Notes under the pieces: generated by a model
The model's input: only the letters and a program-made list of their open reading frames with translations
Database searches by the model: none
Told to the model about the DNA's origin: nothing
Translations under genes and position numbers: made by a program
Shown: in pieces, positions 1 through 7,816 of the stretch
Position numbering within the stretch: the stretch's first letter is position 1
Layout of the letters: the number at the start of each line of letters is the position of its first letter
Origin: Candidatus Erginobacter occultus
GTDB taxonomy: Bacteria; Auribacterota; Erginobacteria; Erginobacterales; Erginobacteraceae
Direction: 5' to 3'
Length of the DNA: 53,761 nt
Assembly: GCA_030765265.1 (NCBI GenBank)
Contig: JAVCCZ010000234.1
Span: forward strand, 1 to 53,761

Positions 1-444
1 GCGGGGCGGCTGGCCGGGTTTTTCCGGGAGCTGGGGGTTAGGCTCCCTCTGCTCCTCGATATCTCGGTCCGGATGCTCAAGGAAGTCGCTTCCTTGCCCA
101 TTCCCCGGCTCCAGGGCGACGCCCACCGGCTTCCGCTCCGCGATGGTACCGTCGGCCTGGTGTACTGCTTCAGCGCCTTTCCCCACTTCGAGGGCAAGGA
201 AGAAGTGATCCGGGAATGCGGGAGGGTCCTCCGCCCCGGCGGTCTCCTGGTGATCCTTCACGGTTGCGGCCGGGAGGAGATCAACCGCTTCCATTCCGCC
301 CAATCCGAGGTGATTGCCGGCGATCACCTCCCCCCGCTGGAATATTTCCGCCGCTGGGGGGAGCAGGCCGGGATGATTCCCGAGCGGCTGGAAGACAGCC
401 GGGAGAAGTTCCTGGTCTGCTACCGGAAGCCGCTTTCCCGATAG
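1..444 (+). CDS. Class I SAM-dependent methyltransferase, 5' end cut by window
   Basis: The frame is open from base 1 to the TAG at 442-444, so the N-terminus with the glycine-rich SAM motif I lies outside the window. What remains shows the second half of a Rossmann methyltransferase: LLLDISVRML (acidic residue at the end of strand 2, SAM ribose contact), GDAHRLPLRDGTVGLVYC (motif II-like), then VLRPGGLLVILHG (motif III). This is the ubiquinone/menaquinone-type Methyltransf_11 pattern. The substrate cannot be told. An internal ATG at 73 is unlikely to be the true start because the upstream residues also fit the family. The gene downstream is separated by about 220 bp containing a promoter-like element. 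Confidence 0.8.
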   Translation, partial: AGRLAGFFRELGVRLPLLLDISVRMLKEVASLPIPRLQGDAHRLPLRDGTVGLVYCFSAFPHFEGKEEVIRECGRVLRPGGLLVILHGCGREEINRFHSAQSEVIAGDHLPPLEYFRRWGEQAGMIPERLEDSREKFLVCYRKPLSR

Positions 445-460
445 TTATTTTTCTCTCCTT

Positions 461-479
461 CGGGGATAAAATATCCCCG
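461..479. repeat. Short perfect inverted repeat after the methyltransferase gene
   Basis: CGGGGATA / TATCCCCG form an 8-bp perfect stem with a 3-base AAA loop, 17 bp after the methyltransferase stop. No T tract follows on either strand, so it is not a canonical intrinsic terminator; it could stabilise the mRNA 3' end. Confidence 0.5.
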
Positions 480-518
480 AATCCCGCCTCCAGCGGGGTC
501 TTCGATCGGTTTTCCTTC

Positions 519-547
519 TTGACAGAATCTCTCCACCTGTCAATGAT
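519..547 (+). promoter_or_regulatory. Putative sigma-70-type promoter with overlapping inverted repeat
   Basis: TTGACA (519-524) is a perfect -35 match and lies 17 bp before AATGAT (542-547), a 4/6 match to the -10 box. TTGACAG at 519-525 and CTGTCAA at 538-544 are inverted repeats, so a dimeric regulator could bind across the spacer. It would drive the HTH gene starting at 668. Seen by eye only. Confidence 0.4.
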
Positions 548-667
548 AGTACCATCAGGTTAAGATAAGTTAAATAAGACCGGATCCGCCGCCGGATGAC
601 AAGACGATAAAAAAATCCCGCCGCGCCCGGTCGATCAATGGGGGAAGACCCCGGGAGGAGAGACGTT

Positions 668-1165
668 ATGCCGAATTTTGCCAAAGCCATTAAGGAAGAG
701 ATAACCCGCCTGGCGAAGAAAGAAGTGAAGAAGGCCTCCGGCCCGCTGAACGACCGGGTCCGCCAGCTTTCCCGGTCGGTCTCCAGCCAGGAGAAGAAGA
801 TCGCCCGGCTGGAGAAGACCGTGGCCAAGCAGGAGAAGGAACTCCGCCAGGCCGCCCCGGTCCCCGAGGCCGCCCCGCCCGAAGAGGTGAAGAAAGCCCG
901 GATCAGCCCCCGGCTGGTCAAGACCCAGCGGAAGCGGCTGAAGCTGAACCAGAACCAGTTCGCCGACCTTTTAAACGTCTCCGTGGCCGCCGTCCGTTCC
1001 TGGGAACAGGGGAGGGCGATGCCCAAGGATGATACGATGGCCACCTTTGTCGCCGTCAGGAAGTTAAAGCCCGGGGAAGTCTGGGAACGGCTGGGGATTG
1101 AACCTCCGGTCAAGAAGAAGACGCGGAAGAAGACAAAACGGACCCGCCGGAAGAAGAGCGAATAG
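668..1165 (+). CDS. Coiled-coil / XRE-type helix-turn-helix protein with basic tail
   Basis: 165 residues from the ATG at 668, chosen because GGGAGGAGAG lies directly upstream; an in-frame start at 638 has no such site. Residues 1-60 are a charged, probably coiled-coil segment (many K/E/R, heptad-like). Residues 78-130 resemble a Cro/XRE HTH (KTQRKRLKLNQNQFADLLNV then VAAVRSWEQGRAMP). The last 20 residues are almost all Lys, Arg and Thr, as in nucleic-acid-binding tails. Likely a cytoplasmic DNA-binding regulator, possibly chromatin-like. It is a single gene convergent with the Tol-Pal operon, with only 5 bp between the stop codons. Targets unknown. Confidence 0.7.
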   Translation: MPNFAKAIKEEITRLAKKEVKKASGPLNDRVRQLSRSVSSQEKKIARLEKTVAKQEKELRQAAPVPEAAPPEEVKKARISPRLVKTQRKRLKLNQNQFADLLNVSVAAVRSWEQGRAMPKDDTMATFVAVRKLKPGEVWERLGIEPPVKKKTRKKTKRTRRKKSE

Positions 1166-1175
1166 CTCTTTTATT
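1154..1175 (+). terminator. Small intrinsic-terminator-like hairpin overlapping a stop codon
   Basis: AAGAGC (1154-1159), loop GAATA, GCTCTT (1165-1170), then TTATT. The stem contains the TAG stop of the HTH gene and touches the stop of the convergent LysM gene. Stability is modest (6 bp). Confidence 0.3.
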
Positions 1176-1725
1176 GCGGGATAAAGAGGATCTGGCCGAC
1201 CCGGATCGCGTTGGGGTTGGCCAGCTGATTGGCCGCGACGATGGCGTCGACCGTGGTGTTATACTCCCGGGCGATGGTGGAGACGGTCTCGCCCGAGCGG
1301 ACGACGTGTTCGTACCCCTGGGCGTAGCCGGCCGACCCCCGTCCCTCCCGGATCGATTTCAGGATCCGCTCGTTTTCCCGGGCGATCTCGTCGAGGATGA
1401 TCGCCATCTTCTTCTCGTTGGATCCCCGGGTCTGCTCCAGTTCCTTCCTCAGGGATTCGATCTCCGCCCGCTGGGCGGCCCCGATGGTGGACGAACTGTT
1501 GAGGATCCCGGCCAGGCGCTGGTCGATGGCGTTCTGGTCCCGGCGGAGCAGCGCCAGGCTGCTTTCCAGATCGAAGATCCGGTTCTCGATGTTGACCAGT
1601 CTCCGACTGAATGAGTCCTCCCAGGCCAGCCGACGGGCCTCGGCTTCCTTCTGCCGGGGCGTCTGGCAGCCGGCCAGCAGGACCAGCACCGCCCCCGCGA
1701 TCGGCAAAGTCAGCGATAATCTCAT
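1171..1725 (-). CDS. LysM-domain lipoprotein in the cpoB/ybgF position of the tol-pal operon
   Basis: 184 residues from the ATG at 1725, five bases after the pal stop. A longer in-frame start at 1938 would run antisense-free but deep inside pal and lacks a signal peptide at its N-terminus. Residues 1-20 are a lipoprotein signal ending in LLAGC, so Cys20 should be lipidated. Residues 40-125 are a long coiled coil (NRIFDLESSLALLRRDQNAI and further heptads), as in the trimerising N-terminus of CpoB/YbgF. Residues 138-184 are a LysM domain (VVRSGETVSTIAREYNTT ... RVGQILFIPQ), which binds peptidoglycan. CpoB normally has TPR repeats here, so this is a lineage-specific version. It probably links outer membrane, Tol-Pal and cell wall during division. 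Confidence 0.8.
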   Translation of the reverse strand: MRLSLTLPIAGAVLVLLAGCQTPRQKEAEARRLAWEDSFSRRLVNIENRIFDLESSLALLRRDQNAIDQRLAGILNSSSTIGAAQRAEIESLRKELEQTRGSNEKKMAIILDEIARENERILKSIREGRGSAGYAQGYEHVVRSGETVSTIAREYNTTVDAIVAANQLANPNAIRVGQILFIPQ

Positions 1726-1730
1726 AATTT

Positions 1731-2420
1731 TTATTGGTGATAACGGTCGATCGAGCGGCCCCGCCGGCCGGTGGTTCCGGTATCTTCTTCCGCCGGCAGC
1801 TCCACCGGCTCCTCGATTACCACGATCTCTTCGTACTCGAGTATTGCTTCTTCCGGGGCGGGCGGGGCCACTTGCGCGGCCGCCGCTTCGCCGCCGTAAT
1901 TGACCAGGAACTCGGCCCGGCGGTTTTGCGACCAGCACTCCTCGGTGGCTTCCGGGCAGACCGGCATCTCTTCCCCGTAGCTGATGGTGTGGAGCCGCTG
2001 GGGGTTGACGTTGAGCCCGGTCAGGTTGCTGCGGACGCTCAAGGCCCGCCTCTCACCGAGCGCCAGGTTGTATTCCTTGGTCCCCCGTTCGTCGCAGTGA
2101 CCCTCGATCTTCAGCTGAGCTTCCGGCCGCTCGAGCATCCAGGCGGCGATGTCTTCCAGGACCAACCGTCCGTCGTCCCGGATCTCGGATTTGTCGAAGT
2201 CGAAATAGATCGGTCTCAGGATCAGGGCGTCTTCTTCGGTCGGTTCCCCGAAGGCGATCCCCTCGGTCAGGGGATCGAGCGGGATATCCCAGCCCTCCAG
2301 CGCCGCCATCTGTTCGTCCGGGGTGGCGGTCGGTTTTGGTTTGGAGGCGCAGCCGGCGGCAAATACCACTCCCACGGCCAACAAGGCCATCAGCCAGGTC
2401 AGGTTCTTTCTCATCCTCAT
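1731..2420 (-). CDS. pal: Peptidoglycan-associated lipoprotein Pal
   Basis: 229 residues. Lipoprotein signal peptide with lipobox FAAGC near residue 24, then a short linker and an OmpA/Pal domain (about 65-175) with IYFDFDKSEIRDDGR, GHCDERGTKEYNLALGERRA and NRRAEFLVNY, covering the diaminopimelate-binding Asp and Arg of the family. Anchors the outer membrane to peptidoglycan and is moved by TolB/TolA. After the domain there is an acidic tail of about 50 residues rich in Glu, Pro and Val, ending in a basic stretch; typical Pal proteins stop soon after the OmpA fold. Two in-frame ATGs at 2420 and 2414 follow AAAGGAG; the second has the more usual spacing. Confidence 0.93.
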   Translation of the reverse strand: MRMRKNLTWLMALLAVGVVFAAGCASKPKPTATPDEQMAALEGWDIPLDPLTEGIAFGEPTEEDALILRPIYFDFDKSEIRDDGRLVLEDIAAWMLERPEAQLKIEGHCDERGTKEYNLALGERRALSVRSNLTGLNVNPQRLHTISYGEEMPVCPEATEECWSQNRRAEFLVNYGGEAAAAQVAPPAPEEAILEYEEIVVIEEPVELPAEEDTGTTGRRGRSIDRYHQ

Positions 2421-2539
2421 TTTCTCCTTTCGGGTAATTATTCCCGGTTGATAATCAGTTCAGTTCAACTGCAGTTTCTTGATCGGCAAATATAATCCGA
2501 TTATCTTTATCCGATCAAGATAATTCTCTCTTTTTCTAG

Positions 2540-3871
2540 TCAGCGGGACAAAAAAGGACTCCAGGCGGGGGAGTAGCAGTCCTGGCCTGAGGTGACCTGG
2601 ACCGGCCGGGGGTTTAAACTGTCGAGGACGAAGAGAGAGGTTCGCCCGCCACGGCGGGAGGAGTAGACCAAATGACGCCCGTTGGGGGCCCAGGAAGGAT
2701 CCTCGTCGTGATAGCGATTTTTCGTCAGCCGGGTAACCTCGCCGGAGTTGACGTCGACGACGCAGATTTCGAAGTAGCCGTTGAGCCGGGAGGTGTAGGC
2801 GACCAGGTCCCCCCGGGGAGACCAGTCGGGCGAGGTGTTGTAGCGGCCCTGCCGGGTCAACCGGCGGACTTCGCGTTCGGTTCCCTCGGCGGAAATCAGG
2901 TAGATCTGGGGAGAGCCTCCACGGTCGGAGGTGAAGGCGATCCGGCGGCCGTCGGGCGACCAGGTCGGGGAGCAGTCGTTGGCCCGGTGGCTGGTGAGCC
3001 GGGTGAGTTCCGAGCCGTCGAGCCGGGACTTGTAAAGCTCGTTGTTGCCGTCCTTGCTCAGGGAGAAGGCGGCCCAGCGGCCGTCGGGGGAGATGGCGGG
3101 GAAGGCGTTCAGGCCCGGCCGGGAGGAGAGGACCCGGCGCTTGCCGGCGGCCGGGCTGTCGAGGAATATCCAGGGGAAACCGTAGGCGTAGCCGGTGTAG
3201 GCGACCGAGCGGCCGTCGGGGGTCCAGGCGGGATAGAGGGCCAGCCCCCGGCCGGAACCGAGCTTCCGCCAGTTCCGGCCGGAAGCTTCCATCGTGTAGA
3301 TTTTCTTCTCCCCGTCCCGGGTGGAGGTGAAGGCGATCTCGGTCCGGGCCAGTCCCCGCTCCCCGGTCAGGGCGAAGACGATTTCGTCGGCCATCGTCTG
3401 GATGATCTTCCGCCAGCGGGCCCGGTCTTCCCGGTACCCCTTGGAGTAGACCTGGCGTCCCTGGGAGACGCTGATCGCCCGGCACTCGATGGTGACGATC
3501 TCCCTCGCGATCGAGAAAGAACCCTTGATCACCACGTCGGCCCCGATCGCCCGCCAGCCGGCGAGGTTGACCTTCCCGGTCCGGCGGTCGGTGGCCTCGG
3601 CGTCGGCGATGAACTGCCGGTTCTCCACCGGGGTGAAGAATCCGGTCAGCAGCAGGTTATCGAGGAGCAGATCCGCCATCACGGCTCCCGGTTCCCGTTC
3701 GCCGGCCTCCCGGGGTTCGAAGTCGACCACCGCCGTCGTCAGCTGGGGGGCGTACTCCCCGCTGACCTTGATCCGGGTCTGGCCCCGGACCGACCCCGCC
3801 GGGAGCAAGAGAATCCCGAGCAGAACCCCGGCCGCCCGGGGGAAAAATATATTATTCAGCTTTCCCATCAT
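2540..3871 (-). CDS. tolB: Tol-Pal system beta-propeller protein TolB
   Basis: 443 residues. An N-terminal signal peptide ends near VRGQ (about residue 30), so the protein is periplasmic. Residues 33-165 are the TolB N-terminal domain (GADVVIKGSFSI; Q(T)MADEIVFALTGERG). A WD40-like/PD40 propeller follows, with repeated (F/Y)PAxSPDGRxxAF motifs: YPAWTPDGRSVAYT, FPAISPDGRWAAFS, SPTWSPDGRRIAFT, SPDWSPRGDLVAYT, DPSWAPNGRHLVYS and a final SPAWSP. Length and order match the family. It binds Pal and TolA to drive outer-membrane constriction. It sits between tolA (116-bp gap) and pal (about 120-bp gap), so these may have extra promoters. Confidence 0.95.
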   Translation of the reverse strand: MMGKLNNIFFPRAAGVLLGILLLPAGSVRGQTRIKVSGEYAPQLTTAVVDFEPREAGEREPGAVMADLLLDNLLLTGFFTPVENRQFIADAEATDRRTGKVNLAGWRAIGADVVIKGSFSIAREIVTIECRAISVSQGRQVYSKGYREDRARWRKIIQTMADEIVFALTGERGLARTEIAFTSTRDGEKKIYTMEASGRNWRKLGSGRGLALYPAWTPDGRSVAYTGYAYGFPWIFLDSPAAGKRRVLSSRPGLNAFPAISPDGRWAAFSLSKDGNNELYKSRLDGSELTRLTSHRANDCSPTWSPDGRRIAFTSDRGGSPQIYLISAEGTEREVRRLTRQGRYNTSPDWSPRGDLVAYTSRLNGYFEICVVDVNSGEVTRLTKNRYHDEDPSWAPNGRHLVYSSRRGGRTSLFVLDSLNPRPVQVTSGQDCYSPAWSPFLSR

Positions 3872-3987
3872 TACGATTCCGAGTAAATCAAGCCTTTGTT
3901 ATTTATCCTATCACCGGCCCCCGACTCCGGCCAAGGAAAAGTTCATATTTTACCGATCAAGTCATACCTCTTCTGTAAAATAAGCGG

Positions 3988-4683
3988 TTATTTCAGTTCG
4001 AAGAGGATCAGGAAGTCTTCGTGGGGGCCCTTGAAGTCTGGGGGGAGGGGGGGGAGGGGATCGGCGGCCCGGGCCGCCTGGAGGGCGGAGTCGTCCATCA
4101 CCTGGCTGCCGGAGGCTTCCTGGAGCCGGATGTTTTCGATGTGGCCGTCGCGGAAGACCCGGAAGGAGACGACCGCGGTCGCGATCTCCCTCCCGACCGC
4201 GGTCCGCGGCGGGCGTTTCCAGAGGTTGTACATCCGGGCTTGAACTAAATCGCTGTACCAGGAGTAGGGGAAGCGGTCTTCCCGGGAGGCGGTGACCGCC
4301 GGCGCCCGGGGGGCGGCGGTCTCGACCCGGTCGAGGCGCTCCCGGAGCCGCTTCTTGAGGTCGGTCTTTGGGATTTGGGGGGCGGCGACCTGGCGGATGA
4401 TCTTCCGCGGCGGGGGCTTGGCCTCTTCTTTCGGAGCCGGCTCCGGTTCCGGCTCGGCCGGCGGTTCCGGGAGCGGCTCGGGGAGAGGCTCCGGTTCCGG
4501 CTCCGGGGCGGCTTCCTCCGCCGGGGGCCGGTCGCTCTCCACCGCCGCCACCAGTTCCACCGCGGTGACCGGGCTGGTGTAGTACTTATCCGCCGAGGGC
4601 GCCGCGATCAGGATCAGCACGAGCAGGAGGACGAGGTGGGCCAGGGCGACCAGCAGGAGTATCCTGTTTTTCCGGGGGGTCAT
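3988..4683 (-). CDS. tolA: TolA/TonB-family energy-transducing protein
   Basis: 231 residues. One N-terminal membrane helix (about 8-28, rich in Leu/Val/Ala), then a Pro/Glu repeat linker at about 55-90 (many PEPEP units) that can span the periplasm. The C-terminal TonB/TolA domain is at about 140-231 (PYSWYSDLVQARMYNLWKRP, SFRVFRDGHIENIRLQEASG, SALQAARAADPLPPLPPDF). The ATG overlaps the tolR stop (ATGA), implying translational coupling. TolA is short compared with enterobacterial TolA (about 420) and has a proline spacer rather than a long helix, so it resembles TonB. Its place between tolR and tolB argues for the Tol role. Confidence 0.85.
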   Translation of the reverse strand: MTPRKNRILLLVALAHLVLLLVLILIAAPSADKYYTSPVTAVELVAAVESDRPPAEEAAPEPEPEPLPEPLPEPPAEPEPEPAPKEEAKPPPRKIIRQVAAPQIPKTDLKKRLRERLDRVETAAPRAPAVTASREDRFPYSWYSDLVQARMYNLWKRPPRTAVGREIATAVVSFRVFRDGHIENIRLQEASGSQVMDDSALQAARAADPLPPLPPDFKGPHEDFLILFELK

Positions 4684-5096
4684 CTCTCGCGGGGGGCCGG
4701 GCGGGTGGCGACGCCGATCCGGGTCAGGCCGCTGTTGCGGACCGCGTCGAGCACCTTGACCACTTCCTCGTAGCGGATGGTGCCGTCGGCCCGGATGGTC
4801 ACGCCGGTCTCCGGGTTGGCCCGGGCGGCTCCGGCCATCCGGTCGCCCAGTTCATCGAGGGTGATCCTCCGGTCGTTGAGGTAGATCATCCCCGGAGGGG
4901 CGATGCTGACCGTCAGGTTCTCGGGGGAGCTGTCGATCCGGGAGGGGGAGGCGGCGGGCAGGCGGACCGCGATCCCCTGTTCGAGAATCGGGGCGACCAG
5001 GATGAAGATGATCAAGAGGACCAGCATCACGTCCACCAGGTTGAGGACGTTGACCTCGCTCATCAGTCCGGTCTTTCTGTTCGGGCGGCGGTACAT
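4680..5096 (-). CDS. tolR: TolR/ExbD-family inner-membrane protein
   Basis: 138 residues, normal for the family. A short cytoplasmic start leads into one membrane helix with NVLNLVDVMLVLLIIFILVA (about 16-35); its conserved Asp (D22) carries protons in the TolQR motor. The periplasmic domain follows, with IYLNDRRITLDELGDRM and TIRADGTIRYEEVVKVLDAV. With TolQ it uses the proton gradient to energise TolA. The stop overlaps the tolA start by 4 bases. It is 209 bp from tolQ, a larger gap than usual, filled by a palindromic repeat. Confidence 0.93.
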   Translation of the reverse strand: MYRRPNRKTGLMSEVNVLNLVDVMLVLLIIFILVAPILEQGIAVRLPAASPSRIDSSPENLTVSIAPPGMIYLNDRRITLDELGDRMAGAARANPETGVTIRADGTIRYEEVVKVLDAVRNSGLTRIGVATRPAPRER

Positions 5097-5169
5097 CGTG
5101 GCTGCGAATTTCGCGAATTCAGGCCGCGAATTGGGCGAATTCGGGACCGTGGGTTATTGTATGTTGCAC

Positions 5170-5257
5170 GTCATTGCGAGGAGCGCAGCGACGAAGCAAT
5201 CTCAATCTACTGTTTTGGAATAGATTGTTTCTCCGTCTCAAGCCGGATCGCAATGAC
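5170..5257. repeat. Dispersed palindromic repeat between tolQ and tolR
   Basis: The ends GTCATTGCGA (5170-5179) and TCGCAATGAC (5248-5257) are exact inverted repeats. A second internal pair is GAAGCAATCT (5193-5202) with AGATTGTTTC (5222-5231), one G:T-type mismatch. The left arm is the widespread bacterial repeat that gives spurious VIARSAATKQS peptides when translated. It is non-coding and miniature-element-like, and would fold into a cruciform/hairpin in the tol transcript. Confidence 0.75.
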
Positions 5258-5305
5258 CTTATTCGGGGATGCAATCTATAACCTGCTCTCATTAATCACT
5301 GCGGC

Positions 5306-6007
5306 TTATTTGGATTTGACCTTAATTTCCCCGTCGGGATGGTATTCCCTCCGGGCGCGGTCGATGAAGTCGGCGATGAAGTTATCGAGCTGGAAGACCA
5401 GGTTCTTCAGGGAATTCTGGAAGTAGTTGTAGAGAACCAGGGCCGGGATGGCGACGATCAACCCGAAGACGGTGGTGATCAGGGCCTCGGAGATCCCGGG
5501 GGCGACGGCGTCGATCGAGGCCGAGCCGTAACGGCCCATCCCCTGGAAGGCGATCAAAACCCCGTAAACGGTCCCCAAAATTCCCAGCAGGGGCCCGGTA
5601 CTGGCGGCGGTGGCCAGGAAGATCAGGCCTTTCTCCAGGTAGCTGGTCCCGAGGTCGGCGGTTCTCTGCATCTTTTCCGAGAGCAGTTCCCAGTCTCCGG
5701 GAGGGATATCCTCGAGCCGGTCCGTCCCCGCGGAGATCCGCGCCAGCTGGTCGCAGCCGGCCCGGTAGACATCGTAGGCCGGGTTGGGGTCCGGGGAGAG
5801 GGAGGGGGAGGTGAGACTGAAGGCTCCCTTTCGGGCCCCGGAGAACCTCCGGAAGAATTCCTCCATCGACCTTCTGACCTGGCGGAAGAGGGAGAGCTTG
5901 TAGATGATCAGGGTCCAGGAGTAGATAGAGCCGAAGAAGAGCAGCAGGAGGATGCCGAGCCCGACCGGCCCGGAATCCTGGATCGATTGGAGAAACGGGT
6001 TATTCAT
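5306..6007 (-). CDS. tolQ: TolQ/ExbB-family proton channel protein
   Basis: 233 residues with the three-helix MotA/TolQ/ExbB layout. TM1 is at about 15-38 (VGLGILLLLFFGSIYSWTLI). A cytoplasmic loop follows with the Cys/Asp-rich segment. TM2 is near 128-152 (LATAASTGPLLGILGTVYGV, the conserved family signature) and TM3 near 168-192 (ISEALITTVFGLIVAIPALV). It forms the pentameric stator with TolR. It is the first gene of the minus-strand Tol-Pal operon, and no strong Shine-Dalgarno is seen before the ATG. Tol rather than Exb is chosen from the downstream tolB and pal. Confidence 0.94.
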   Translation of the reverse strand: MNNPFLQSIQDSGPVGLGILLLLFFGSIYSWTLIIYKLSLFRQVRRSMEEFFRRFSGARKGAFSLTSPSLSPDPNPAYDVYRAGCDQLARISAGTDRLEDIPPGDWELLSEKMQRTADLGTSYLEKGLIFLATAASTGPLLGILGTVYGVLIAFQGMGRYGSASIDAVAPGISEALITTVFGLIVAIPALVLYNYFQNSLKNLVFQLDNFIADFIDRARREYHPDGEIKVKSK

Positions 6008-6116
6008 CTGGAGTAATTTCCGCCGCCGGGCCGGTTTAACCCGGGCCGGTTCAGTTGCCGGTTATTGCCGATGACAGGGACATTGAAGGGATAATATATC
6101 TTCTCCCCGGGGCCGG

Positions 6117-7613
6117 TCAATCACTATCGAAAAGGGGAAGGCGGATGGTCACGCTGGTTCCCCAACCTTCCCGGCTCCGCAGCCGGATCCGCCCCCGGTG
6201 GGCGAGAACGATCCCGTAGGCATCGCTCAGGCCCAGGCCGGAGTGGTCCGGGAGCCGGGTGGTGACAAAGGGCTCGAAAGCCCGTTCCTGGATCTCGGGA
6301 CTCATCCCGATCCCGTTGTCGGAGATCCGGAGGAAGGCCGAGTCTCTTCCCTCCCAGGTAGCAACCCTGACCTCCCCGCCCCGGGGAAGGGATTGGAAAG
6401 CGTTGAGCAGGAGGTTGAGGCAGGCGACCTTCAGTTCGCCGGCGCTGCCCCGGATCGGCGGCACCGGCCGCAGGCGGGCTTTCACCTCGACCGGCGCCTC
6501 CGGCCGGGGTTCCCGGCGGCGGGCGAGTTTTTCCGCTTCGGCCAGAGCCTCTTCGACGACCCGCCGGAGATCGACCTCGGCCGCCTCTCCGGTTCCGGTC
6601 TCCGGGATCAGCCGCTGGAGCCGCCGCAGGTCCCGGGCGGCGGCCTCGGCCGCCCGCTCGATCGCCGCCAGCCGCCGTTTATCCTCCTCGTCGCCGGTGT
6701 CCTTCATCAGGAGCTGGGTATTGCCGAGGATGCTGGCCAGCAGGTTGTTGAAGTCGTGGCTCAACCCCCGGGTCATCTCCACCACCGCCTTCATCCGCTC
6801 GGAGCGGATCAGGGCTTCCCGGGTTTTTCCCAGCTCCCGGTAGGCGGTCCTCAGTTCGGTGATATCCTTGGTGATCCCCATCACCCCGAGAAATTCGCCC
6901 CGGTTATCCTTGACCACGGAGAGCCCGACCAGCAGGGGGAAGGATTCCCCGGTTTTCTTCCTCCCCTCCAGTTCACCCTCCCAGCGGTCGTTCTGCTGGA
7001 GTTCCTTGTTGATGACGGTCTTGATTTTTTGGCCGCTCTCCGGCTGGTAGAGATCGCCGGGCTGGAGGGATAGGAATTCCCCGACCGTGTAGCCGAACAT
7101 CCGGGACTGGGCGTTGTTGATCATCAGCCAGGAGCCGTCCCGGCCGGTGACGGTGATCCCGTCGGCCGACTGCTCCAGGGCGGTCAAGAGGAGGAGGAAC
7201 TGGTCCGAGGAGGAGAGGTTGGTCTTGCGGAAACGGTCCCGGGCCGACTTGATCCCCAGCATCACCTTGATCCGCTGGACCAGCTGCTCCCGGGAGACGG
7301 GCTTGAGGAGGTAGTCGATGGTCCCCACGGTATCCCCGGGGAGATCCCGGGCGACCTGGTCGGGGTAGGCGGTCATAAAGATGATCGGGATCCCGGCGGT
7401 CTGCGGATCGGAGCGGAGTCTCTCGAAGGCCCCGATTCCGCTCAGTTCCGGCATCCGGATATCCATCAGGATCAGGTCGGCCCGGGGTGCGGCGGCGACG
7501 CATTCCCGGCCGTTGGCGGCGGTGATCGTCCGGTGCTCGGTGTAGCCGGCGATCAGCAGTTCCAGCATCCGGACCGTATCCTCGTGGTCGTCGGCGATGA
7601 GAATCGTGGCCAT
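6117..7613 (-). CDS. Hybrid sensor histidine kinase: receiver-PAS-HisKA-HATPase
   Basis: 498 residues, no membrane helix, so cytoplasmic. Residues 1-120 are a receiver domain with the acidic pair DD (8-9), phospho-acceptor Asp51 in LILMDIRMPE, Thr81 and Lys104 (YLLKPVSR). Residues 140-260 are a PAS domain ending in the GITKDITE PAC motif. The H-box is GLSHDFNNLLASILGN with His286. The HATPase part has LNLLLNAFQSLP (N box, about 389), ISDNGIGMSPE (G1) and HSGLGLSDAYG (G2). With the receiver first, it probably relays a signal from another kinase. It is divergent from the MscS gene at 7817; no separate output regulator is adjacent. Signal unknown. Confidence 0.9.
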   Translation of the reverse strand: MATILIADDHEDTVRMLELLIAGYTEHRTITAANGRECVAAAPRADLILMDIRMPELSGIGAFERLRSDPQTAGIPIIFMTAYPDQVARDLPGDTVGTIDYLLKPVSREQLVQRIKVMLGIKSARDRFRKTNLSSSDQFLLLLTALEQSADGITVTGRDGSWLMINNAQSRMFGYTVGEFLSLQPGDLYQPESGQKIKTVINKELQQNDRWEGELEGRKKTGESFPLLVGLSVVKDNRGEFLGVMGITKDITELRTAYRELGKTREALIRSERMKAVVEMTRGLSHDFNNLLASILGNTQLLMKDTGDEEDKRRLAAIERAAEAAARDLRRLQRLIPETGTGEAAEVDLRRVVEEALAEAEKLARRREPRPEAPVEVKARLRPVPPIRGSAGELKVACLNLLLNAFQSLPRGGEVRVATWEGRDSAFLRISDNGIGMSPEIQERAFEPFVTTRLPDHSGLGLSDAYGIVLAHRGRIRLRSREGWGTSVTIRLPLFDSD

Positions 7614-7717
7614 AATCTCAGGTGTCTTGAAATATTTTCCCGCGCTGCGTTGGAGCCGTCAGCGGCCCGGGGAATAATAGACGGCTCCGGCCCGCCTGTC
7701 AAATCCGGATTGATATT

Positions 7718-7755
7718 CCGGTCAAATATTTCCCGCGGTTCCCTTGATTGACCGG
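7718..7755. promoter_or_regulatory. Inverted repeat in the divergent kinase / MscS intergenic region
   Basis: CCGGTCAA (7718-7725) and TTGACCGG (7748-7755) are perfect 8-bp inverted repeats 22 bp apart, between the divergent kinase gene and the channel gene. The spacing suits a dimeric regulator, but no promoter boxes with good spacing are clear nearby. Confidence 0.3.
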
Positions 7756-7816
7756 CTTGATTATGATTAGATGTTCAGCGTTGTCGCGACAGTGAAATTT
7801 AAGGGAGGGTAAATTT

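Noticed and set aside
461-479. Intrinsic terminator for the first gene
   Set aside because: Good stem but no T tract on either strand; listed only as an inverted repeat.
4903-5223. 106-codon ORF containing VIARSAATKQSQ
   Set aside because: That peptide is the signature of a non-coding dispersed repeat, and the frame is antisense to tolR for most of its length.
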